From Anadara kagoshimensis (Eukaryota > Mollusca > Bivalvia > Arcoida > Arcidae), in contig CM037861.1 of the NCBI GenBank assembly GCA_021292105.1, forward strand, positions 45,818,310-45,882,309: a stretch of DNA of 64,000 nt. Direction: 5' to 3'. The translations under genes were made by a program, and so were the position numbers. Positions 12,892 to 27,800 of the stretch are shown here, piece by piece; positions within the stretch are counted from its first letter, which is position 1, and every line of letters starts with the position of its first letter. The notes under the pieces are model-generated. The model was not told where the DNA came from. It saw nothing but the letters and a program-made list of their open reading frames with translations, and did not search any database.

Positions 12892-15800
12892 AAGTTATTG
12901 GCTTAGTGACCCTAACGAAAAATTAAAATGAGTGGTCATAAGATTCTCATATGCTTTGACAGGTTACAAGTGAAATCACCTTTGGCTTTGCTGTGAAAAA
13001 ACACGTATATGAATGTATTCAAGGAAACAATAACTTGGCTGCCTGTTTCTCAATAAATTAGAATAAAGTTGTTATAGGAAAAAATAACGTGTATATTTAT
13101 GGATCACTGATTGTAAAATGTGGAATATATGTAATTCCTCTTATATTAGCATAAACTAACACTTGTTTATTGCCTACAGTTTCATTTTAAAGTCGGAAAT
13201 ATGGCTAATGATCCAAGTATATTTTTTTCATTTTTGTTGTTGTTTATTTAGTTGTTACTCGTATCAGTAAATATTATTATGCTCTAGAAATCTATGATCA
13301 TTGCTGCCAAGTTCTGTTCTGTTCCAATTTTCTGTTACAAATCGTATTTCTTTTACATAAGACCAAAATTATAGTATGCAGAAAGAATAAACAGGCAATA
13401 GTAAATTACTGCACACTTAATTTTTATCAGGCTTCTGTTTTTATAGGTTAATATTTTGGCTAGAACCTTCGGGGATTATATCTGGAATTATGGACGGTCA
13501 GGAAAAAACTCGTATTGTAAATGGAAAATTTAATCAAATTGCAGTTGATTTTTATAGAAGAAACATTTTGCTAGTTATGACAATATGATTACAAAATACA
13601 CATATAATGTAACTCTAGGATCACTGGAATCACTCGTTCATGAGGATGGATTTTATATGATGGATTGTTTCAATACAGGCAGATCAAGCGAAAACATAGA
13701 TGTAGTAGTAGACGAAAAATATGATTGGTTTCAAAAAAGACATTTATTTGTCGATGTAAAATGGAGACATTTATGGCGGTATTACTCGATGAAACTTGCA
13801 GATGTTTTTTTCACGGATGGCAATATGCTAATTAGTGTTAAATACATGTTTCGGAAAAAAAAGCCATCTGACGTTTATCTTCAACATGTCTATAATTTTG
13901 ATGAAAAGTTGAAGCATGTAAAGATAATAGATGAACGGAAGAGATTTTCGTTAAAAATTAATGATTTTTGCTTTGGTAATTATTGTTCACATTTAATGTT
14001 TAATTGTTAAATTGAATTAATTTTATATATTGTAAAAGTAGCGTTTATTCGGTTTTTATTAATTTAATATTTACCTTTTCTTTTTCTTAATTTTGGATAT
14101 ACATACTGTTTTAAATAATTCAATACAGTCAATTTCAAAATTAGTACTTTTTCTTTGCCACTCTACGCAAAAAGTATATGTAAAGTAACTTAAAAGTAAA
14201 TTCTTGATTGATCCAAAATTATCCTGGATATATTTGATAATTATTTTAATAGTTACTTTGAATTTACAAAAAAAGTGTTGTTTTCAAGTCACAAACACTC
14301 ACTCTGATCTACTTGTTAAGTGGACGTTCACAAGCTGAACCTAATTTGCAAGTTTTCGATATTGTGATTTAATTATGAACGTGGTAACTTTTCACACAAG
14401 GGAAACAGTAAGTAGAATATATTATTTGCTTTGATTATGATTGATTTCTATTTTATTTGTAGCATTTGATCATTGTCAATATACACATTATGTACATAAC
14501 TGTACGCAGCTTTCATTAAGAACATTTTCTCCATGGATATTAAACAACTGTGTATGTCCCTTGGATGGAGTATTTTTGTTACCAAATAATGGGTCATGTG
14601 GTAAGTTAAACAACTTATATACAATCTGTTATCAGCTTACACTATGTAAAGATGGTAACTGCTGGAATTAAGATTGAATAATAACCGCTTTCACCTATCA
14701 TAGGGAAATATTGTTATTACCGCCTATTTCACACTGTACACAGAAAACATGAACGAGAAAGCCCGGTTTCTGATATTGTAATAGAGTAATGATTTGTATC
14801 GTGAAACAAGCGCATAAAACTATCATTTACATCTATAATTCTGATTCCTTTCTAAAACAGTTAATTTATTTGAAACATTTTATCGTATTATATATCTAGA
14901 CATCTTGAGCTTTCTATCAAAGCGTATTCATACTTTTGTTGCAACTGTATTTAAGCATTCAATATGAAGCTGACGTAACTGTTAGGACAGTGATAATAAA
15001 CATGTCCAAGCCGAAAGTGTTTAAACCTTAATTGTAGCTTATCACTAGAAACCAGTACTTATCTGTAAAAAAGACATGATTTATGAATGATGCTTTTAAT
15101 ACTTAGTTACATATAAAATGTGCCATATATGTCATACTATCAACTTTTCGGTAAATGTTAGTTCTTAACAAATGCAAGCGAAATTTTGCGTAGGTTTAGA
15201 TTTCATAGTAACATTTTATTCTGGAAAAGTATGGAAATGTTTTTGATGTAATCCCATACTTATAGTGTCTTCAATGATATTAACATAATTTCAACATGGA
15301 ACATTCAACACAGCAGCTTCCTGATATTGTTATTTAGTTGATAATATTTTATATATTTTACCAGTTTTAATATTACACCTCTAGACATCTGTTTTCGAAT
15401 ACAATTCCTTATCAGTAGTACTTGAACAAAATTATGAAACCAGGATTTTTTCCAAGATGTTGAAGCTTATCAAACAACCAAGTGGAGAGAGTATTCCTTA
15501 GTTTTTTTTAAGAATTTAAGATTTTTATGAGATAAAAATCAGAATTTGTTCTAGTGTGACGACTCCAAAAACATAGAAATCTTTAGCAAAATCTATCGAG
15601 TAGTTTTTAAGATCCTCAAAGTGCAAGAATATCCTGCTAAAAAGGAAAAGTTGTCGTCTTTATCATTTCACATCCAGAGGATGTTCCGAATGAATTCGTC
15701 ACTAATCCTCTAGATTGTTCCATTCTTTACTAGTGTAGCAACACCTTTAGGGGTTTTGCGGGAAAGAATGGAACAATCTAGTACAGGATTTCATTGCTTC

Positions 15801-18800
15801 TGCAAAAGTTTAGTAGATCGCATCTACAGTACTTATCTTTCAAAAGTTAAACACCGACTTAACGAATTAGTGCCGAAACTACCAAGGTACCGAGCTTTGG
15901 AAAGCTATTGGCCGAATAGCTGCAATAGTGACCGCTGTATTATTTCATTGTCCCTCGATAAGTCACCTATTAAGGCTGTCCAGTCAAAATTTGGCAGTTC
16001 ATTCGGCCCCTTGGTAGCTAAAAACTTCCCACAGGAAGTTAAATGTATTTTAGGTGATAGGGTCGACTTTAAACAATTATTGTGGATTTTATGTGCAAGA
16101 TAGAAAAAAATATAGAAATACCGTCTTTTTCGTCAGATCTTAAACTTTTTTCGGTCAATGGACGACTTTTTCGTACAATGAACGGTTTTTGAACAGGAGT
16201 GCGTTAAACGTAATTGTTTTCTGAAAAGTCCATTTTTTGCATGTTTCACCCCAAAATTAATTATGATCCGATGTTTTCCCAAAATTCTAATCAAGTTCAG
16301 TAGCTAGATCGCATTAGACTCCATAAAATTTAGCAAAATCCTGAATTTTTTTCTCAACTTTCTCAAAAGTCCTGTAATACGCTGCTAAGAATGAGAAAGT
16401 TGTCGCCTTTATTATTTCACATCCAAGGATGTTCCGAATGAATTTGTCACTAATCCTTTAGATTGTTTCATTCTTTACTTATCAAACAATTATTAAACAA
16501 AAGCGTACAGGACTTGTTAAAAAATTAAAAAGGGGGCATCTTATAATGTTAAACAAAGAAATGCAAGTAGACGAAAGAGCGTGTGCACGAAAGAAAATAT
16601 TGCATCTGTTGAGATAGTAATAACAAAAACTGCACGAATATCATTTTGACGGGTCATGGTCATATCCACTCTTTGCGTTGTTGAGTTCTAAATTCTTGCT
16701 ATTTCTGACACGGAAAATTAAGTAGGGTTTCAGCAAGATGCGGCAACACAGCAAACTGCTGGAAAGGTCATTGATTTGTTAGAAACGACATTTTGGAATG
16801 CTAGAATGTTTGTTTTTCTCCCTCTACAGAGAAAAACCCGATGAACTTCATTAAAGGGTATATCTTAAGGACATATTCAGTGTAATCGGCAGCTCTTAGA
16901 AAACACGAATTAATTAAAAAGTGTTATTTGCAGAAAAATACAGAAAGATCCCTCACAACAGTTTAATATATCTTATGGAACAGCCTGTTTATATATCAAA
17001 CAAACATTTAGACCCAAAGCATTTAATTTTCGGCACTCACCAATTACTTAACACCAATTATCACTCTTTATACATTATATCTAATACCAATGTGCATTCT
17101 ACATCACTAGACGGCCTTTTTGGAATACTATTCCTCATCAGTAGTGCTAGGACCGAAATTTTGAAACCACAATTTAAGATGTAAACAAATACACTCCTCG
17201 TAACACAATTTTTTCAAGAAAATAAAAACGTAATGAATGTTTAGATAGAGATTGGTTGTTTTTACGTGAAATGCTTCCAGTTAAAAGGCAGCTGGTGATG
17301 TAGGTTTTCGGCGTTACTGGAAAAACAAAATTGTTCCTTCTCGATTGTATAAAGGAAGATTACTGTGTCTTCCACAATTGTTGTGCACCAGATATAACGC
17401 CTACTAGATTTTTTTAATTCGATGCCCTTCAACAGGCAGATTATTTTGACCATAACACAAGACATCAAATTAAAGTTTGTTATATGATTTTATGGAACAT
17501 TTTTAAATCAATATAGTATGCAACTAAAAATATAAATGTATAGTATTTAATTTACTGGACTTACTACAAGCCGAAATTTCAGCAGATTGTCGGTGTCGTT
17601 ACTTACCTTTCAGTCAGTTTATGGCATTAGATAAATTAATTTGCGTGACGATTTTTCAATAACTCATTTTTCACTTTTTTCAGGTACTAGTGTATGTTCA
17701 CTAAATAACGGGGAATGTATGCAGCAATGCAATGTTATGGATAACTATCCATATAAATATTGTTCTTGTTATAAGGGATTCAAATTGTTGTTGGATGGAA
17801 AGACGTGTATACATGAAAACGGTAAGACAATATTTTACTGCAATGACTATTGAAAAAATGTTCAATATCATCCTTGTCTTGCAATTTTGACCAGACAATA
17901 ATGTGTCATGTTCTACTTGATCTAAGGATACTGAGCAACGCTTCGAAAAACAAAATAATAGATTCCAGAGTGTTTGTAGTTAATATTTAAAAATGTTTCA
18001 GCTGCAAAAATCTGACAATATATAATATTTTAATAATAGTTTTTTTTTGTACAAACACATGGCCAATGACAAAATAATAAGCAACGTCGTAGGTATAGCA
18101 CGATATACTCTCGTCCATCCTTCTATTCCGTTGTACAAACATTCATAAGCTTTAAATAAAGGACACGACTGTCTCGTCAAGTTCTGCTTTATATTTAAGA
18201 CACACCTCCATTACGACCATTTGAAGTTGTATGACAAATGTGATGACTGCAATTATCTAGTCGTCCACTTTTTCTTTCCTGCTTATGATAGTTTTTGCGC
18301 TATGGTAGATCTTATTCCCATAATAGTATTTTTGTAGCTAGTTCATCAGGAGGTGATTGCCCTTTGGAATGCCCGACATCACTTCTATATAAAAACAGAA
18401 CAGTTGTCAACAATAAAAAATTGTCATCAGGTATGTCGTTCAATTTCAAATGGTGTCTTTCGTGGCGTCATAACTGAGAAATATTGTAATTCTTGTCTTA
18501 GTAGTGTATTTTATTTCAATCTCACTGGCATAGATGGCATTCACATAGTTTCCAAATGTAGGACTATTAAAAGACAGAACACACACACACACATATATAT
18601 TTATTTATTTATTTGTATGTTGAATGATTTCATGCTAAAAATATTATTCATTCTTGTACATTGAACTCTAACAGGTTAACCAACACGTTTATTATAAGTA
18701 ATAATTGACTGTTGTATATGTAGGTGCTTTTTGCTCCACCAAATCATTTTACTTTCTTACTTTTATTAGAAATGTTTGTTTTTGTATGACCATCCGTTAG

Positions 18801-21800
18801 AAGTGTACTTTGGTAATTTGGCTATAGTCAAAATATGATTTTCAAAACATACCCCTCTCTTTCGGAGCACTTGGTTTCACCTCCATGGAGGAAGCTTATG
18901 TGTTAAACCTAGCCAGCTTCAAAATTTTAGCTTTGCTTTGGGATTTTGGTTTAGACATGGATTGGTATATTTGATTTTGATACAATGCGCTTTACATTTA
19001 AGTTCATACCAGACGCATTTTTTTGTTTCTAATGCCAACAGTTTTATCTATTTCTTTTTTCTTTTGATTTACAAAGATGTGCAAGAAATCATTTTGTTAA
19101 GTGGCCAAACAAAATTGGAACTTTATTCACCACAAGGAAAATTTGATAATAGACATATTATTCATATAGAAGGGTATGAAACATATGACAGCGCAGGGAT
19201 AGAATTTGACCAATTAGAACAAAACATATACTGGATACGGGATAAAGTATTCCGTATATATAGAACTTACATCAATGGGACTGGTATGTATTTTCAAATA
19301 AAATTGTAAATGATATAGTAAATGTATAAAAGAATATAGCTTTTAATCGTCTGTTTCAAAAAAATAATGTAGTGAAAATAAAAAGCATTAAACAATGATA
19401 ACAATATTTATACCTTCGGGTAGATCTTTTCTTTACAAATTGTCTGAAAGCATATATTAAATTTTGATATATTCTGTTTGGACCTTCATTCAATAACATA
19501 TTAAACTTTCAGTATCGATTATCACCTTACTTTAAAAGCCATGAAACGCCACCTGGAGGCCAATTTTACCGCAAAAATGTTGAATCTGTACTCATTTAAG
19601 ACAAGAAAATATTTTAATTTTTTTCTCTTAAAAATTAAAACTGTTTTGCAACCAAATTAGTACGACGCTGACATTATTTGGACTTAAGTCACTTTACTTC
19701 CTGTCACGTGATATTTTTCTACAGCTCCGTCTATCAAAAGAGAATATTAACATTCCTGAAAACTTAAAGTAACAACCTTCTGTTAATTTGTAGAATATAT
19801 ATATACAAATTAATTTGAAACAACCCCAGATTTCCACATGTGTTGCACATGAATATATAAATTTAATTTATAAAAACAAAAATCAAACTTCTTTTTTCAA
19901 AAATGCCACAAAATACTGGCACTAGAGAGCCAAAACTTTATTTATATCATAAAAATTACCATTAACATCCAAGTGCAATATTAAAAAAGTAAATGCTTTT
20001 CGTTTGGACTTAATAAACAGGAATTGATTGAAAGCTGTTTTGCATTACGAAACAAAACAAATTTTAAATGATATAAGATCAAAACTATTTATATCTAAAT
20101 AAAAATGATTAAAACGAACAACAATAATCCAATGATAAAGAATAAACGGACGAATGAATCAATTTTATGTCTAGCTCTTTTTACTTTTTTCACATCATAC
20201 TGCATAGATGAATTTAATCCAAAACTAGGCTCTCTCCACAGACATATATCACTTTGGAATTTCGAAATCCAACAAGCTTTTTACTTGAATTATTCAAAAT
20301 TTAGAATCGTTTTTAGTTTCATTTTGAACTAACTTATCTTTTTACTTATTTTTCAACATTAAAAAAATCACATTGTAAAATATTACTCACATCTGTCAAA
20401 CATTAAGCACTTTTAACTTATGGTCAAGTAGCCTCAGACCGATGCTCTGTTTTGGCAAACATATGTTTATTTCAACATGTATATAAATATTCGGGTTGCT
20501 GCTTTTTGCAAGACGAGTAAAAAACAATCCGTGAATCCAGCATTTTCATGCAGATTAAAAACAGAAATCATTTGTTTGATTGAGTGAAAATGTGCCTTCA
20601 TATTTGATGACATTTATAAGATAAGGCTGAGCAGATGGCTTATAAAGTCACCTTAGAATTACTACTCACACAAAGCATGACTTTTAATTGACTGTACATG
20701 GCAAAGTATCGTCCTTTATTAGAGCAAAAAAATAATATCTAACCACCTATCAAGTTGTAAATTGTGATCCCCGTCGAGCAAAATCAAAACATACATTTGT
20801 GCATTATATAATGAATGGGGATTTAAAGCTATGCAATGAAGTGCAATGTTTTAAATTAGGGAGAAGCCTCAATCGGTGCCACTTTAAATTCTTTCTCTAA
20901 TAGAAAGAAGAGTTTTCGCCTTCTCTCTACAAGACAATTTTTCGACAGCCAATTGCGCATATCACTTTCCAATTTCTTTAACTAATTAAATGCTTGCAGC
21001 ATCTGATAGATTAACAGTATGTGAATCAAAAATTAAATATTTATAAGTTTAATAGTTTATTTAACATTTTTGTGGTATAAGATTGCAATTCTAGAGAAAT
21101 TCTGTGGGGTTTGAGACAATACTCTTAAATATTGAATGTTGAATATTGCTTCTACTAATATGTAACATATATTTTTGGTTTTGGATTTTTTTTATTTTCT
21201 TATTTTAATTTTTAGATAAAAAAGTACACATTTTATTTATAAAGAAACCTCAATGAAATGTGCAGTATGTGGTTAGTTTGCAAGTTATATGCAATAACTA
21301 CTAGCGATATAATTTTGGAACAAGTTTGAGATTTCTGATTAAAAAAGTTTAATTCATGCAAAATTTAAAAAATATATACTTTTTACTCCGAAAGAGCTAA
21401 CAGGGGAAACATCAATAACACACGTACCAATCTATTTCAAACCAAAACCTCACAGAAAATTAAAAACTTTAGCGAGTAAGTTTAATACGTCACTTTAACT
21501 AGGAAAATGATATGGGTGCTCCGAAATAGAATCTCGAATTTCATGGATTTATTGTTATTTGTATCTTAAATCTGAATTGCAAATAAAACTGCAACTTATA
21601 AGTATTTGTATACATATTTTTAGGTACTGAACAGTTTTACGCAGGTTCTTCAACAGAGTTACGAGCTTTAACTCTTGATATTTTACAAAGACGACTTTTC
21701 TTTTCTGTTCCCTTTAATTCTACAATCGTTTCAGTTAGTATAAACAAAAAAGTCTACCAAAAGGAACATCAATTATCAACTGAAAATTATGCAAGTTATA

Positions 21801-24800
21801 TTTCGTTAGACACTTTTAACGGGTAAGTACCTTAAACTGAATTATAATCATATTTATGGGATCTATATATTGACTTAAGATTTTATTTCATTAGTAAGCA
21901 ACCAGAAAGGTCAGGAACTTAAATACACAGCAAGGTTATATTTATAACAATTTAATGTAAAACAAGTCTAAAATAATTGCTAAACATGTTTTAATTTGGA
22001 AGAACTATACGACTGTTTCTGAATACGTCAGCATCAATTGTGCTCGGGCCCAATTATAAAATGTTTTTATTTTATTGAGAACAAAAGAATGACTACAATA
22101 CATGTTATCAAATTCCTACATTTTAATAATGAAAACAATGAGGAATAATTTAATGCGTTGATTAGTTTTTAAAAATTAAGAAGTAGATCATTTTTAAGAA
22201 GCAGTCATTGCCAAAGTATTAGTTATTTCCACTCACACATAGGAAGCCACGCTTTTTAGCGCCGTTGCTTCACGTCAAAACAAAATATCTATGAAAGAAA
22301 TCTCAGCTGGATTATTAACCGAATTGGCCAGTTATCCAGTTTTAATTAAAGGGAATATTGACGACATACTAGATAAATTATACCACTTTGTTATTACCCA
22401 TATGTCATAAAGTCGTTTATACCCTATTGATGTTCACATTAGTAAGGTACTGTTTATTTAAGATAAAAATATTATTATCAAATGGTTTCGCTCAGTGATA
22501 TGAATACCCCTTTATTGAAACATGGTATTTATTTTCTATTTGATCGATGCTTGTACAAATACATATTATTCCAGATATAAAAAAATGCCGTTACAATAGC
22601 ATTCCAAAAAAGAAATTGATTGAATGTACATATTTTTATTGGTTATTTATTCAACGTTAAAAGGCGTGGTTTATAACGATCCATTATGACTATCCATGCA
22701 GGATAGGAAAATCTCACCCGAACATTTAAGTCTAAGACAAGGCTTGCCGAGAATCTGACCAGAATTTTTTTTTTCGAGGGTGAGATTTTCCAAAGTAAAA
22801 ACTGACAAAATTAGGCACATGAATTTTACCAGAGAAGTGAGACCAGGTGCTACGGAAGAAAGCTGGAACACGTAACTATCGGTCATCAAATAAGACTGAA
22901 CTACGTTATCATTTTCCTTCACAGCTGAAGATTAATCTCTTAAGTTTTTTATTGTTAAGTTATTTGGTAAATCTTGAAGAGATGGAGAGTAAAACGTTTC
23001 CGGAAATAATTCTATATTGAAATGTTAATGCGTTTTTTATCTATACTGTAACGATATTAAAATGTTGAAACAAGAAAGGTTGTTTTGGAATAAAAAATAT
23101 TGATAACCTAAACAATTGAAAATAACTTGGCTTGCTAAATAATACCTTTTTAAAAATTCTGATGAGGATTATATTCCGAAACAACTATCTAGTAAAGGTA
23201 AAATAACAATAGTGTAATATATAATTAATTAAGAAAATAGTTGCAGATCTATTAACTCCTAAGTTTATGACGCACAACAAAGGCTACATTTGAAACTTTA
23301 TGACAAACGTGATGACTTTAATTTTTCTATTGTCAACTTTCCTTTTTTATGCAACAATATACCTGCTTCTCCTGCTTATGGTATATTTGTTTCCCAATTG
23401 ATACGCTATTGTAGAGCTTGTTCCCACTACAGGGACTTTGTACAACGAAGTAGGCTGCTTGCATATAAATTGTTGACTCAGGGATATTGCAAGCCTAGGC
23501 TTATCAAAGCCCTCAAAAAGTTTTTTGGCCGCCATCACAGTATTGTTGATAAGTTTGATGTCTCTGTGTCAAGGATTGCCATGGATATATTTGACGTCTC
23601 ATAATAGTTCCATGTTCCTTTAACACCATTTTGATTACACACGTGACGGGTGTAGCTAGCTAAACAGGAGGTGCTTACCCTTCCGGAGCACCCGGCCTCA
23701 CTTTCCTGGTGGAAGTTCAGGTGTCTAACCTAACTTGTTAGTTCCAAAGTTTTTACTTTGCTTCTGGATTGTGATTCGGAAATGGATAGGTATGTTTGTT
23801 TTTGATTTGTTTATGGTCATAAGTAGGTTTACCTTGAAACGTTCTTTCGAAGATTTCTTTACAGACGATAATTTTAAATCAGTATTTTTGTGGTTGATAC
23901 ATTGATATTTGACATCTAATACTTCTATGCTCTTTCATAATCAAGTCTTTCTTACTTAATTTGCCAAGTTGTAAAACATTCTATTTTCATACAACAAAAA
24001 GATCATAGTATACATATACCAACAGAAAGACAAATAAAGATATTTCTTAACACAGTTACATGTTTAATATGTATAATTCACATATTTTGGGTGTTTATCA
24101 GGTTATATTAATATTCCACATATGTATTGGTAGAAATAATGCCTTCTACATATCAAATGGTAGTCTTAAATATTTATTATGTAAAAATAAAATTGGATAC
24201 ACAAATGGTTAATTGCTTATTTCCTTTTAAGGAAATCCTAAAGAATTTTAAAGGCCATTACAGTAAGATTTGTATAAAGTTAACAAAAATGCACTTATCT
24301 ATGTTTGTAATTTGTTTTATCACATTTATTAGAAAAAATAACCCTGTTTTACTAGTATATTCAATGTGTCAAACTGAAAATATCACAAAATTGAAAAAAA
24401 TACGGGAAATGGAGTGTGATAAACATATCCGTATTACACCCATTTCCCGTATCACATCCCACGCAAATATCCATATCACTCAATGTTAACCTAAGTAAGC
24501 CAAAGGTTATTGCGTATATATATGTAATCAAAGGAATCAAGAGAAGTAACTACAAATACTGGAATTTTTATTCGTTTTCGATTTGTCAACCGTAAAATTT
24601 CCTGTCGTCTGCTTTCCTTCAAAACACTGCGGAGCGTCCATAATTTTACGATCATGGACACACACATTGGAGAAAAAGTGGTACAATCACTTGTGAACAG
24701 AATCCTCGACTTAAATGGGACAATAGAAAAATGGAAATGGAGGGGAATTGTCCCGCTGATCAAACGGATGAAAGATCTGATATAATGACGTTTGTCCACG

Positions 24801-27800
24801 AACTGGCAAACAAAAATACACGAAAGACGAAATCGGATATTTCTGTTAACAAAGTATATGTTAACACAGAATAAAAAAGGCATTAGAAATCGTTCACCCT
24901 TACGAACTAGACACTCTGCTGGTTAGATATTACTTAGATGCGAAGAAAAGTAACGCACAGAGTACGTGCCTGACACATTGAAATCACACCAGAGTAGCCT
25001 TCACTGACATTTATAACAAATGAACTATGAATGTGATATTTTGCAAGATTTTAAGTTACAACACCCAAGAGATGTTCTGTCTGCAAATAAATAGACTTGG
25101 TAAAGAAAACCGCCCACAGGGCAAAAGAATTGACGTTGGAATATATTGAGTCCCTGCTGTATAAAGCTGAAAATCTTTGAACTGGTAAATTGATAATAAT
25201 ATATATTTCTGCTATGTAATTATAGATTTGATTCTTGTGCAATTTTCATCAGGTTAAAATTATAAATTCACAAAATTAATGTAAAATACAAAGAGGGAAT
25301 ATCAATTTATAATGTTGAATGAAATAAAAGTTATTTTAGTGGGTTAGGTTTGAGATCTATTTTTTAATTTTATTACAACTTCATCAAGTAGACTGAATTT
25401 TTAACAGTCCAGCTCACAATAAGTAATGAAAATCATTGAAGTTACTACTGCAAAATATTTTTTAAATTTACTTTTCTATATGGTTTTATGTTTAGGTTCA
25501 CCATATTCATTGATTAATATAATGTGCACGTGTTTTAAGAAGTACGAAAGAAAATACCAACGATGTTGGGTGATATCTAAATGAAAAAGCTCATTACAGG
25601 TGAATAATATCTGGAGTTTAATGAACGTAATAGAAAAACTGGAGATTCAACAGAGACAAAAGTTTGCTGTAAAAGGTAACCATGTTTCGGTTGTACTTTA
25701 TAATATATATGTCATTTATAAACTTTGGTATAAGTGTTTTTCTGCTTACCTAACCAACCCTTAATGTTTATGTCAAAAGTTTTTATGTCATCATAATGAC
25801 ACTTTGTATTGACTGTCACAGTTTGTTATCAAGCAGTTTTAAAAAAAAGATCGTATGTATTTTAAATGCGTTTGACACAAAAGCCTTATATAAACTGATT
25901 TTTTAAGAAATTTTTACATCTGTGTCAGATATTAAGCCAGAATGTGTACTTAACTGATAAAATAAGAGACATAGGTATGTGAGATCACTTGCCAAAGTGA
26001 GCTTACAGCAAAATATGATTACCTATGTGTACCTATGCTGGAACATCAATTTTGTTTACTTTTTGGAAGTGAGCAGAAGTTTGCATAGATCAATGTAGTT
26101 GAAGTTTGTTCACTGGTTTGTCAAGACTACAAAAGATAGGTCACTGTGACCTAAGCCAAGGCCTAAAAAACTGCTGTAAGTGGCATTTGAGAGGCATATG
26201 CTCATGTGTGGCTTCGGTAGGCTATGCATATTCATGTTAGGTAAATGTCCAGTGGCCATGTAAAAAAAATATTTTCACAGAACATCATGTGGTTTATCTT
26301 AGTCAAAACAAATATTATTTACAGATTTGTTCATGTTATAAAGTCTTAATTCATTTATATTGAATCCGAAAATATTTTAGCATCAACCAAATATATTTGA
26401 ATCTTTCTTTTGATATTTCAGAAAATAGCCGTTGTCCTGTAGCTGCCTAAAAAGAGTATGTTATGCATCAACCTAAAAGATGACGTGGATTCACCATTTT
26501 ATGTTGCATTTTATCTAAACTATTAGAAGTTTGCGACTGTTTTTGCTTGGTTTATCAAGCAATCTATAGGAAAAAATAAATTGGGGAAAAAACTATGTGC
26601 GGGATATCCAAAGTAACATGACGGAAAGTGAACCACTCACCACGCAAAATCACATTAACATCTCTCCTTCATTCATTAAGTTTAACCGACACAAATCATG
26701 CAAATTACTAGGCACAAAAATGTGTCTTCAGTTAATAATTATAGTTTGACATCCATTGCACAACAAATCGAAATATCAAACATTTTAACCAATATTTGTT
26801 GTGGTGATAGGAAGAAACACTACTTTAGTTACAAGTGCTGCACGTAACTTTGGTAATTTTGTAATGGGAACAACTGTTTTGATGATGTTAATGAGGATCT
26901 TCTGATTGCATCTCAAGAGCATTAACTGACATTGACACATATGCAACACTTTGTGACATAATATACCACAAGTATCTAAACAGTCAGTGGTTTTTTCTGC
27001 CTTAAAACTCAATACCAATAACTCTCTAGAGCTTTGCAGCAATTTTACCCTAGAAACTTTAGACTGTATTTCTTTTTTATCTTTATTACTATTAACATGA
27101 ATCATAGACAAGATAGACCAGGTAATAATAGTATTGTAAAGAAAAAAAGTTATTATATCAACACTGATGACAGTGATTAAGAGCTTCATAACTTGTTATG
27201 GTTTTGTCTAGAATTGAATGTTCATATTTGTGTTAATAATATTATATTATATAATTATAGAAAGACAACATGTTGAGTAATCGTGGGTTTTTGAATCAAT
27301 TAAATCGTTATAGTTCATTCTGTGTTACTTATGTTTTAGATCATATAACCATTCTCACTTTTCATATGACAGATGATTGACTACGTTTAACTTCACACTT
27401 ACATCGAGATGTCACCAGCTAAAGGTGAAGGTGCAGATATTTTTACCTGCTCTATGCACTCATTACATAAAAGACAGATAGACAACATTTTTAGTAAACT
27501 TGAGTTTCCAATCCAATGAATCGCCACCTACTTATAAAGGCCAGTAGAATTTTATCCCAATTGTTCTTTATTCATATTATTTTAACTTGTATATAAAGAC
27601 CACATGCTCATAAAGGTACGGCTTCCTTGGACGGTCTTTTTAGACAGAGTTGACCATATATGAAAAAGCAGTTTACAGTTATTGCATACACTTTGAACCC
27701 AGAGACAAGACAATGATTTTATTTCGTTCAGAATGTAATGAAAGTAAAATTGCAATCAATCTGATAAAAAGATGAGCAAAGATTTGATTATTCAAAATGT

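Noticed and set aside
23290..23604. 104-residue frame
   Set aside because: Lies wholly inside an R1 repeat copy found elsewhere in broken form.
24654..24785. 43-residue + strand frame starting MDTHIGEKVVQSL
   Set aside because: Protein-like but short, with no recognised motif, no splice sites of matching phase and overlap with an equally long minus-strand frame.
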